Positions 6,562 to 12,274 of a stretch of 16,712 bases of DNA are shown piece by piece. The notes below the pieces were generated by a model, which searched no databases, was not told where the DNA came from, and saw nothing but the letters and a program-made list of their open reading frames with translations. A program made the position numbers and the translations under genes. Position 1 is the stretch's first letter. Every line of letters starts with the position of its first letter. Origin of the DNA: CAYVWB01 sp964455395 (GTDB lineage Bacteria; Desulfobacterota; Desulfovibrionia; Desulfovibrionales; Desulfovibrionaceae); NCBI GenBank assembly GCA_964455395.1, contig CAYVWB010000085.1, positions 1 through 16,712 of the forward strand, in the 5' to 3' direction.

Positions 6562-7344
6562 ATGACGCCGCCACACGACCGTTCCTCTCCAGGCCGCGAG
6601 GCCATCATTCACGTGGAGGACTTCACCGCAGCGTACGGCGAGGCCGTCATCATCGACACCGTGGACTTTACCGTAACGAAGGGAGAAATTTTCGTCATTC
6701 TGGGAGGTTCCGGCTGCGGAAAGTCCACACTGCTGAAACATATGATCGGTCTCTACGCGCCGGCCAAAGGCGCCATCCGTATCAAAGGACAGGATATCGC
6801 CACGGCCTCGGGCGCACAACGCACGTCGCTGCTCACGCAGATCGGCGTGATGTATCAGTCCGGCGCGCTCTTCGGCTCCATGACGCTGCTGGAAAACGTC
6901 CGCCTCCCCCTGGAGGAGCACACCACCCTCCCCCAGACCGCCATGGACCTCATCAGCAGGATCAAACTCGCTCAAGTGGGACTGGCCGGCTACGAGAATC
7001 ACCTCCCCGCAGCCATCTCCGGCGGCATGAAGAAACGCGCAGCCATCGCCCGCGCCATGGCTCTGGACCCGGAGATCCTCTTCCTGGACGAGCCCTCCGC
7101 CGGTCTGGACCCCATCACTTCCGCCGAGTTGGACCGCCTCATCCTGGACCTCCGCAGCGCCTTGGGGATAACCTTCGTCATCGTCACCCACGAACTCGAC
7201 TCCATCTACACCGTGGCGGACAGGATCATCATGCTGGACAAATCCACCAAAGGCGTCATCGCGCAAGGCGACCCGCGCCAACTGCGCGACCACTCCCAAG
7301 ACCCCCGCGTGCGCCGCTTCTTCCGCCGCGAGGCCACGGCCTGA
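6562..7344 (+). CDS. MlaF-type ABC transporter ATPase (system 2)
   Basis: This 260-residue ABC ATPase has all motifs intact: Walker A G-G-S-G-C-G-K-S-T (48-56), Q-loop Gln99, signature I-S-G-G-M-K-K-R (152-159), Walker B I-L-F-L-D-E (172-177) and H-loop His210. The S-G-G-M signature places it in the Mla/Mkl group. It is clearly paralogous to the ATPase at 2115-2960 but lacks that protein's Ala/Ser/Pro N-terminal extension. ATG 6562 directly follows the TGA of the permease gene with no bases between, so the two are probably translationally coupled. It should supply energy to the STAS-MlaE permease. Confidence 0.94.
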   Translation: MTPPHDRSSPGREAIIHVEDFTAAYGEAVIIDTVDFTVTKGEIFVILGGSGCGKSTLLKHMIGLYAPAKGAIRIKGQDIATASGAQRTSLLTQIGVMYQSGALFGSMTLLENVRLPLEEHTTLPQTAMDLISRIKLAQVGLAGYENHLPAAISGGMKKRAAIARAMALDPEILFLDEPSAGLDPITSAELDRLILDLRSALGITFVIVTHELDSIYTVADRIIMLDKSTKGVIAQGDPRQLRDHSQDPRVRRFFRREATA

Positions 7345-7353
7345 GGAGAGCCC

Positions 7354-8508
7354 ATGCCCCGAAGCGTCAGCCATTTCAAACTGGGATTGTTCCTCATCGC
7401 CGGCGCCCTCCTGCTGGCTGGCGCCGCAGTGCTCTTCAGCGCCAGCGCGCTCTGGAGGGAAACCCTCCCGGCAGAGACCTATTTCGATGAATCCATCCAA
7501 GGCCTTGATGTCGGCGCGCCCGTGAAGTTCCGCGGCGTCCAGATTGGCCGCGTGGAAGCCATCGGCTTCCTGCCAAGACGCTACCACGCCACTGAGGGTA
7601 CAGCTCGCTATGTCCTCGTCGACATGGAGCTTTTCGAGAACACCGTGGAGGAATTCCTCTACGGCCGCGAGCCGGAGGAGGTGCTGCCCCGACTGGTGAC
7701 CGAAGGCCTGCGCATCCGCATGACCTCCCAAGGCCTCACTGGGGTCTCCTTCCTGGAGCTCAATTTCTACGACCCCGAGCTGAACCCGGTGCTGCCCATC
7801 ACTTGGGATCCCGAGAGTATCTACTTCCCCTCTGCCCCCTCCACTTTGAGCCGCCTCGAACAAGCCCTGGACTCCATCGCCAAGGTACTGAAAAAATTCG
7901 AAGGTATCGACTTCGGCGAGCTCGCGCAGACTCTGGACGCCTTCGTCAAAAGCCTGACACAAGCCCTGCAGGAAGCAGACGTGGGCTCACTGGGCGAATT
8001 GGTGGGCCAGAACCTCTCGGAATTACGCTCGATTCTGTCGCGTGTGGATGAACTCCTCAGCGACCCTGCAGCAGAACAGCTCGTGCCGGACGCCGCCGCC
8101 ACGGCCGCCGCGGCGCGACGCATCCTGGAGGAGAATGAAGGCGACGTGGCGCAAACCCTCCAGACAGCCCGACGCGTCGCTGAACGGCTGGAGAACGCGG
8201 CCGCCTCTGTAGAAACGTTCCTGGCCAACCCCAAGCTGCAGCAAAGCGCCGACAAGATACCGGAAACATTGAGCAACATCGAAGCGGCGGCAGATGACAT
8301 GCGCCGCGCCGCCACACAGCTGCGCCGCCTCCTGCAGAATGTGGATGACCTGCTGGTAAACGAACGGAGCTCCATCGAAACGATTCTGGAAGACGCGCAA
8401 AGCGTCTTGCGCAATTTGGACTCCGTAACCGGCGACATGAAACAGAACCCGTCGCGATTCATCTTCGGTCGGCCGCCGTCGCCCATCGATCCGCAACAGG
8501 ACCGCTAG
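7354..8508 (+). CDS. MCE-domain protein with long helical C-terminal tail (system 2)
   Basis: This 384-residue protein has an N-terminal membrane helix (about residues 9-31) and a single MCE domain (about 40-150: Q-G-L-D-V-G-A-P-V-K-F-R-G-V-Q-I-G-R-V and S-Q-G-L-T-G-V-S-F-L-E-L). A region of about 220 residues follows, rich in Leu, Ala, Glu and Arg with heptad-like spacing. The end is N-P-S-R-F-I-F-G-R-P-P-S-P, a common MCE-protein terminus. The MCE domain carries a small insertion near 95-115. In characterised relatives such as PqiB, helices after the MCE domain bundle into a needle that crosses the periplasm; the same is inferred here. GAGGAG lies a few bases before ATG 7354, overlapping the ATPase stop. 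It is more than twice as long as the MCE protein of system 1. Confidence 0.92.
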   Translation: MPRSVSHFKLGLFLIAGALLLAGAAVLFSASALWRETLPAETYFDESIQGLDVGAPVKFRGVQIGRVEAIGFLPRRYHATEGTARYVLVDMELFENTVEEFLYGREPEEVLPRLVTEGLRIRMTSQGLTGVSFLELNFYDPELNPVLPITWDPESIYFPSAPSTLSRLEQALDSIAKVLKKFEGIDFGELAQTLDAFVKSLTQALQEADVGSLGELVGQNLSELRSILSRVDELLSDPAAEQLVPDAAATAAAARRILEENEGDVAQTLQTARRVAERLENAAASVETFLANPKLQQSADKIPETLSNIEAAADDMRRAATQLRRLLQNVDDLLVNERSSIETILEDAQSVLRNLDSVTGDMKQNPSRFIFGRPPSPIDPQQDR

Positions 8509-8606
8509 CGTTGCGAATTGCATCAGACTTTCACATGACTGAGGAACAAAACGCGCCGGCCCCATGAGTTCATTCCAAATACCAAAAGCATACGAAGGAT
8601 AACGCT

Positions 8607-9290
8607 ATGCAGCAGACCTACGACTTGCCGTTGCGTCTTGCATCAATCCGCCAAAAAGCCATCGCCCGGAGCTTGACGTGCGTTGTCCTCATGTTGGCCC
8701 TCTCCTTGGGAGGGTGCGCCGCCACCTTGCCCAGCCAGCCAGCGCCACAGAAGCGATTCCACGCCCTCAACCCGCAACGCGACGCGCCGCCTGCGCCTCT
8801 CACTGTAGAGCACGCGTTGAAGATCCGCCGCCTCGTCGCTGCGCCCAGCTATGCCTCCAGCGAGCTCGTTTATCGCCTGCAAGGGGGCGATTTCGCTACC
8901 GATTACTACAACCTTTTCCTCTCGCCGCCTGCCGACCAGACGGCCCAGGCGCTTCTTCAATGGCTCCGCAACGCCCAGCTCTTCTCCGCCGTACAGCCAA
9001 GCGGCAGCGCCGTGGACGCCCGGTATCTTCTGGAAGCCGACGTGCTCAAACTGTATGGCGACTACACCACAACGCCGCCCCGCGCCGTGGCGGCCGTACA
9101 AGCGGTGCTTCTGGAGGATGATGGCCTGGAATATGTCATTCGCATGAATCGCACCTTCGAAGCCGCGGCCCCCGCACCCCCCGGTGAGCCCCCCGCCACT
9201 GCCGTGGTCCAGGCCATGGAGCACGCGCTCGCCCAGATATTCGCGGAGTTGGAGGCGGCGCTTGTCGTGTCGCTGCGTGAAACCCCTTGA
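8607..9290 (+). CDS. PqiC-type ABC transport auxiliary lipoprotein
   Basis: This 227-residue lipoprotein has an N-terminal basic stretch, hydrophobic core C-V-V-L-M-L-A-L-S and a perfect lipobox L-G-G-C (lipidated Cys37). The mature part matches the ABC-type transport auxiliary lipoprotein family (PqiC/DUF330). Family-like stretches are K-I-R-R-L-V-A-A-P-S-Y-A-S-S-E-L-V-Y-R, the Y-Y-N-L-F-L-S-P-P block, and R-Y-L-L-E-A-D-V-L-K-L-Y-G-D-Y. In PqiABC the partner lipoprotein sits in the outer membrane and meets the tip of the MCE needle; this gene probably does the same for the MCE protein just upstream. AAGGA at 8595-8599 is seven bases before ATG 8607. The 98-base gap to the preceding gene has no clear promoter or terminator. 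The signal sequence is preceded by about 20 extra residues, so a later start is possible. Confidence 0.88.
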   Translation: MQQTYDLPLRLASIRQKAIARSLTCVVLMLALSLGGCAATLPSQPAPQKRFHALNPQRDAPPAPLTVEHALKIRRLVAAPSYASSELVYRLQGGDFATDYYNLFLSPPADQTAQALLQWLRNAQLFSAVQPSGSAVDARYLLEADVLKLYGDYTTTPPRAVAAVQAVLLEDDGLEYVIRMNRTFEAAAPAPPGEPPATAVVQAMEHALAQIFAELEAALVVSLRETP

Positions 9291-9750
9291 ATTACAGATC
9301 ATCCCTCAACAATTGTCTCATGACTGAGCATCAATGCATACCAGCTGACATTATAGACTGTCACGCAGCTTCGTGTTCAAGAATGCAGCTATCTCCTTAA
9401 CTCCGCATAGAAGACAGAGACTGCATTCGAACTGACGGATTCATGAGCGTCAATTCATAATCCTGTTCTGATGCGTTCAATATAAAAATTAAAATATGCT
9501 TGCAACTACGCCATCGAGGACGCGTGAGGGTCGGTAGGCTCTTTGCCGTGCGCTCAATGTATCAACAGCAGCTTGCCGTCAAGGGCGTCCGCATGCACCC
9601 TACCTGCCCTTCTGAAGCAACTGGGGACCGTGCTTCATCCGCCGTATCGGTGAGACGCCGCGCAATCCGTGGCTTGCCCCTCAGACCTCGTCAATGAGAG
9701 ATACATGAGTCCATTCTCAGCTGTTGTATGATTAATTTGTCAAACTGGTA
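9291..9750. other. Intergenic region, no supported gene
   Basis: About 460 bases with no believable coding region. The first half is AT-rich, including an almost pure A/T run near 9480-9496. The second half (about 9500-9700) is GC-richer and contains inverted repeats: GGTAGG (9533-9538) with CCTACC (9599-9604), and TGAAGCA (9613-9619) with TGCTTCA (9631-9637). A 65-codon frame at 9500-9697 has no ribosome binding site or recognisable content. A non-coding RNA or decayed sequence is possible. No terminator for the second MCE cluster was recognised. Confidence 0.5.
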
Positions 9751-9778
9751 TTGACATTCTTTTTTGTTTGGTTAGCAT
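9751..9778 (+). promoter_or_regulatory. Sigma-70 promoter of the marR-family gene
   Basis: A perfect TTGACA (9751-9756) and TAGCAT (9773-9778) are separated by 16 bases of T-rich sequence. The -10 element lies inside the candidate operator at 9768-9787, so a bound repressor would block the polymerase directly. Confidence 0.6.
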
Positions 9779-9787
9779 ACTAATCAA
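9768..9787. promoter_or_regulatory. Candidate MarR operator (autoregulatory)
   Basis: TTGGTTAGCATACTAATCAA is an imperfect 20-base palindrome with eight of ten pairs matching. It spans the -10 element and ends 11 bases before the regulator's start codon. Its core TTAG-4-CTAA recurs before the next gene at 10309-10320. MarR regulators typically bind such 16-20-base palindromes. Confidence 0.55.
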
Positions 9788-9798
9788 GTGAGGACGAC

Positions 9799-10290
9799 AT
9801 GTTCGATCTACGAGACCTGCCCGACGCCGAAACTCTGGAGCGATTCCGCGCACGCCACCCCGAGTTGGACATCACCGCCCTGCAGGTGGTGCTGAAGCTC
9901 GCACGCGTCGCCGGGGACGTCATCAAGTCCATGGAAGCGTACCTCGCCGAGCACGAGCTCTCCCTCCGGCGTTTTTTCACGCTCGTGCTTCTGGAACGGA
10001 ATCCCGATGGCTTGCGCGCTTCCGGACTGGCCGAGCGCATGGATATCACGAAGGCCACTGTCTCGGTCGTGCTGGCGGGCATGCGTCGCGACGGCCTTGT
10101 TCACATGACCCAAGACGCCGGCGACGCGCGCGCCACCGTGGTTACCATCACGCCGCGCGGCCACGACCTGCTCCACGCCGTATTGCCCGAGCATTACCGC
10201 CGCACGGCCGCCATGCTGGACGGCGTCGACGACGCCACACGGCGCGTCGTGCTCGACGTCCTGGCGCACATGGAACGGCGCATCCCATAA
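9799..10290 (+). CDS. MarR-family transcriptional regulator
   Basis: This 163-residue protein has the MarR layout: an N-terminal dimer helix region, a winged helix-turn-helix and C-terminal helices. Helix-turn-helix residues at about 72-100 read L-R-A-S-G-L-A-E-R-M-D-I-T-K-A-T-V-S-V-V-L-A-G-M-R-R-D-G-L-V. The wing follows with the family's D-A-G-D-A-R-A-T-V-V-T-I-T-P-R-G, the MarR 'D.R......T..G' signature. Members usually repress their own gene and a neighbour, releasing DNA on binding a small phenolic ligand or on thiol oxidation; no cysteine is present, so oxidation sensing by cysteine is unlikely. GTGAGGA lies about ten bases before ATG 9799. The next gene is 62 bases downstream on the same strand with a matching operator. 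The ligand cannot be inferred. Confidence 0.9.
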   Translation: MFDLRDLPDAETLERFRARHPELDITALQVVLKLARVAGDVIKSMEAYLAEHELSLRRFFTLVLLERNPDGLRASGLAERMDITKATVSVVLAGMRRDGLVHMTQDAGDARATVVTITPRGHDLLHAVLPEHYRRTAAMLDGVDDATRRVVLDVLAHMERRIP

Positions 10291-10303
10291 TATTTTTTGA
10301 TTA

Positions 10304-10321
10304 TATAATTAGGGTGCTAAC
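10304..10321 (+). promoter_or_regulatory. Candidate -10 element and second MarR operator
   Basis: A perfect TATAAT (10304-10309) runs into AATTAGGGTGCTAAC (10307-10321). This matches the reverse complement of the operator core at 9771-9785 in 12 of 15 positions. No good -35 element is visible at the right distance. The arrangement suggests the regulator also represses the hydrolase gene. Confidence 0.45.
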
Positions 10322-10352
10322 TTTATGTCACATTCAACAATGAGGTCGTCCC

Positions 10353-11078
10353 ATGTCGCTTTCAAAAGTATTGTCTGTTTTCATTGCGAGTGCATGTCTT
10401 GTCGCGTACGTCATCGCGCCTGCGAACGCATCGAAACCGACGCATGAAGGAGACGGTATGTCCATGGAATCCATCAAAAATGCAGCGCTGGTGCTGATCG
10501 AGTACCAAGGCGATTGGTTGCATGATGACGGCAGAATCAACCATCTGATGAAGGATCGCATACTATTCGAATCGTCTATTGAACGATCCAAGGAGGCGCT
10601 CGCGGCGGCTCGAGCTGCGGGTATGCGTGTCGTTCATGTGGGGCTGCGATTTCAACCCGGCCATCCTGAACTGGGCCAGGCGCAGTACGGATTGCGGGCT
10701 GTCATACCCAAAGTGGGCACTTTCCCGGCGGACGCGCCTGGCAGCGATTTCGTCGAGCCGTTCACTCCGCAGGAAGGCGAGTTCGTCGTGCAGGGACGCA
10801 CCGGCGCTAGCGGCTTCGCGGGTTCGAACCTGGACAGCTATCTACGCAACAACGCTGTGGAAACGGTCTATCTGATGGGCTACGCCGCGCACGTCTGCCT
10901 GGAATCCACCCTCCGCGACGCCCATGACCGGGGGTACAACGCTCTCGTGCTCACGGACGCCACGGCGGCCTTCAACGCCGCGCAGCAGCGCCACTTCGAG
11001 GAGGACGTGATCCATCACTTCGGTCACGGCGTGCCGGTCGCACAATTCGAGAACGCGCTGTTGACGCTTACCCGATAA
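10353..11078 (+). CDS. Isochorismatase-family cysteine hydrolase with signal peptide
   Basis: This 241-residue protein belongs to the isochorismatase-like hydrolases, alpha/beta enzymes that hydrolyse amides or enol ethers with an Asp-Lys-Cys triad. Residues 1-26 form a Sec signal peptide (L-S-V-F-I-A-S-A-C-L-V-A-Y-V-I-A, cleavage after A-N-A). The domain runs from about 42 (N-A-A-L-V-L-I-E-Y-Q-G-D-W) through V-V-H-V-G-L-R, V-V-Q-G-R-T-G-A-S-G-F-A-G-S-N-L-D and G-Y-A-A-H-V-C-L-E-S-T-L-R-D-A. The nucleophile is Cys182. The usual Asp and Lys align with Glu50 and Arg149. TGAGG precedes ATG 10353, while a stronger AAGGAG precedes in-frame ATG 10458 (Met36), which would give a cytoplasmic form. 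The substrate is unknown. It probably forms a regulator-target pair with the upstream marR-type gene. Confidence 0.88.
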   Translation: MSLSKVLSVFIASACLVAYVIAPANASKPTHEGDGMSMESIKNAALVLIEYQGDWLHDDGRINHLMKDRILFESSIERSKEALAAARAAGMRVVHVGLRFQPGHPELGQAQYGLRAVIPKVGTFPADAPGSDFVEPFTPQEGEFVVQGRTGASGFAGSNLDSYLRNNAVETVYLMGYAAHVCLESTLRDAHDRGYNALVLTDATAAFNAAQQRHFEEDVIHHFGHGVPVAQFENALLTLTR

Positions 11079-11311
11079 TCTCCATCCAAGCATCGGACAC
11101 GACTCCCCGGCGGCCGCAAGGCGCAGGTTCGCCGGGGAAACGTGACCTATAGATTATGCGTTGTGTAGCCAGACGATCAGTCCCTTCCGAAGCTACGTAT
11201 CTCGGCCCCATATTATCGATGCGCTACATAGCAGATAAAGTCGCGGGGCATGATCTTACCGCCGCGCCTCGCAGTGGCTGACGGCGCGCCCGACTTTCTC
11301 GCGGACCTGCC
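11079..11311. other. Intergenic region after the hydrolase, with one stem-loop
   Basis: A perfect eight-pair stem, CCCCGGCG (11105-11112) with CGCCGGGG (11130-11137), lies 26 bases past the hydrolase stop around a 17-base loop. It has no T-run on either strand, so termination activity is doubtful. The remaining roughly 170 bases hold no recognisable gene and lead into a transposase remnant. Confidence 0.4.
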
Positions 11312-11690
11312 CTGTCCAAGATATTGGAGTACTGGAGGAAAGGCCGCCCGAAACTGATGATTTTCCATGACGTCCCAACGGAGCATTGGGCGTATATCCG
11401 GACAACGAACCCGGTGGAATCGGTCTTTGCGTCAGCCCTGCTGCGGATGGTGAAGACCAGGGAAACGCTCAAGGGAGACGATTCTGGTCATGGTCTTCAA
11501 CACCTGCTTTTTTCCGCCGAGACAGACTGGAAGCGACTCGGTGAATACAAGATGCTGGGCAAGGTCGTCACCGGGGTGAAGTTCGTCAACGGCGAGGAAC
11601 GACTGGACACAAAGGCAGAGGACACTCCCGAAGGAAAAGCCTGGGCCATACATCTGACCAACTATAACGCTGATTCAACTCGACTGCGTC
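11312..11690 (+). pseudogene. IS256-family transposase, C-terminal remnant
   Basis: The frame from about 11312 encodes the C-terminal part of an IS256 (Mutator-type) transposase. It contains M-I-F-H-D-V-P-T-E-H-W-A-Y-I-R-T-T-N-P-V-E-S-V-F-A, the hallmark 'F-P.EHW..(I/L)RTTNP(I/V)ES' block. After this come G-L-Q-H-L-L-F-S-A-E-T-D-W-K-R-L and G-V-K-F-V-N-G-E, the usual end of the family. Full-length members are about 400 residues; the N-terminal two-thirds with the first catalytic aspartates is absent. Family similarity fades near A-W-A-I-H, after which the frame runs on to a stop at 11833 through unrelated sequence. No terminal inverted repeat could be identified. It is a dead remnant beside a tRNA integration site. 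Confidence 0.8.
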
Positions 11691-12061
11691 ACAGGAGATA
11701 TTGCGCCCACTTGCTTCGTCATGTTCCTGCAGGTTTCATAGGCGTCAGCCATGTATCGATCTTTCGACGCCAAGGCCCCGTGTTCACCCCGTGCCGAATC
11801 ATGTTTCAAGATTCTAGGAGATTGTCGCATTGAACCCTTGTTGACGCACTCTGGTTGGCGCCCAACAGTCGAAGCGTTGCTTGCCGTGGGTGTCGAGTGC
11901 GGTGAAGCATACAATACCTTCGGCCATACTTCCCTGCTTCTTGTCGGACTTGCTGCAGCAGCTTTCACGTATCAACTAGAGGCGATGCGGTCATACATCG
12001 CTTGCAACATACAGGGAGGAGGTGAAACATGTAACGTTGTTCCCAGCCTGTTACCCGCGCA
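11691..12061. other. Decayed or unrecognised sequence between IS remnant and tRNA fragment
   Basis: Frames are open on both strands here (for example + from about 11751 and - up to 11968), but none has a convincing start, ribosome binding site or familiar motif. A strong GGAGGAGGTGA (12015-12025) is followed by ATG-TAA at 12029-12034 and leads nowhere. The region is probably a remnant of earlier insertions. Confidence 0.4.
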
Positions 12062-12064
12062 AAG

Positions 12065-12095
12065 AAAAAGGGGCTTACGATTTCTCGTAAACCCC
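12065..12095 (-). terminator. Native terminator of the tRNA-Arg gene
   Basis: Read on the - strand, GGGGTTTACGA (12095-12085), a GAAA loop and TCGTAAGCCCC (12080-12070) form a stem with one mismatch, followed by T residues (12069-12065). It lies just past the CCA end of the tRNA fragment, where a tRNA terminator belongs, and marks the left flank as original chromosome. Confidence 0.8.
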
Positions 12096-12104
12096 TGTAA
12101 TTCT

Positions 12105-12152
12105 TGGTGCGCCCGGCACGATTCGAACGTGCGACCTACGGATTCGTAGTCC
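12105..12152 (-). other. tRNA-Arg(ACG) 3' fragment: displaced attachment site copy
   Basis: On the - strand these 48 bases read from the anticodon arm to the CCA end of a tRNA-Arg. The anticodon loop is CTACGAA (12149-12143) with anticodon ACG, and the variable loop is AGGTC. The T-arm is GCACG-TTCGAAT-CGTGC (12132-12116), then come the acceptor strand CGGGCGC and ACCA. The 5' half is missing: bases beyond 12152 do not form the rest of the anticodon stem (TT where AC is needed) and contain no D-arm. This is what remains when an element integrates into a tRNA 3' end. The intact gene is rebuilt at the far end, to the right of this window. Confidence 0.85.
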
Positions 12153-12171
12153 AATGCAGAGCAAAAATCAA

Positions 12172-12188
12172 GCATACCTGGGCATACC
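12172..12188 (+). repeat. Direct repeats beside the attachment site
   Basis: GCATACC occurs at 12172-12178 and 12182-12188, exactly ten bases (one helical turn) apart, starting 20 bases inside the element from the tRNA identity block. Phased short repeats next to a core site resemble arm-type integrase or excisionase binding sites. Confidence 0.4.
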
Positions 12189-12243
12189 GGTGCAATATAT
12201 TTCAATAGGTTGTGAGTCTCGGCCTTCCCGGGGCATCCCTTGA

Positions 12244-12273
12244 CCCGGAAATATTCCGGGACTATTCCGGGAC
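12244..12273 (+). promoter_or_regulatory. Inverted and direct repeats at the integrase start
   Basis: CCCGGAA-ATA-TTCCGGG (12244-12260) is a perfect seven-base inverted repeat. Its right part belongs to a tandem pair of TATTCCGGGAC (12252-12262 and 12263-12273) that ends one base before the integrase ATG at 12275. A protein bound here would block integrase transcription or translation. Confidence 0.45.
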
Positions 12274-12274
12274 C

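Noticed and set aside
5385..7490. 701-codon + strand frame overlapping the STAS-permease and ATPase genes
   Set aside because: It is a shifted reading of the same DNA, rich in Arg, His and Gly, and lacks motifs; the overlapping frames contain complete ABC transporter signatures.
5440..7962. Very long - strand open frame (840 codons) opposite the second MCE cluster
   Set aside because: It runs antisense to three genes with intact motifs. Its product is a His/Gly/Gln-rich string without any family motif, typical of the complement of GC-rich coding DNA.
8534..9328. CATGACTGAG at 8534-8543 and again at 9319-9328, flanking the lipoprotein gene
   Set aside because: A single ten-base match over this much non-coding sequence is not far from chance, and there is no further similarity around the two copies.
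10819..10832. GGTTCGAACC, resembling a tRNA T-loop
   Set aside because: It lies inside the hydrolase coding sequence (G-F-A-G-S-N-L-D) and no other tRNA arm can be built around it.
11675..12149. Open frames on both strands after the IS256 remnant, including one ending in the tRNA fragment
   Set aside because: The tail reading A-R-H-D-S-N-V-R-P is simply a translated tRNA 3' end, a common annotation artefact. The rest shows no family motif or start signal.
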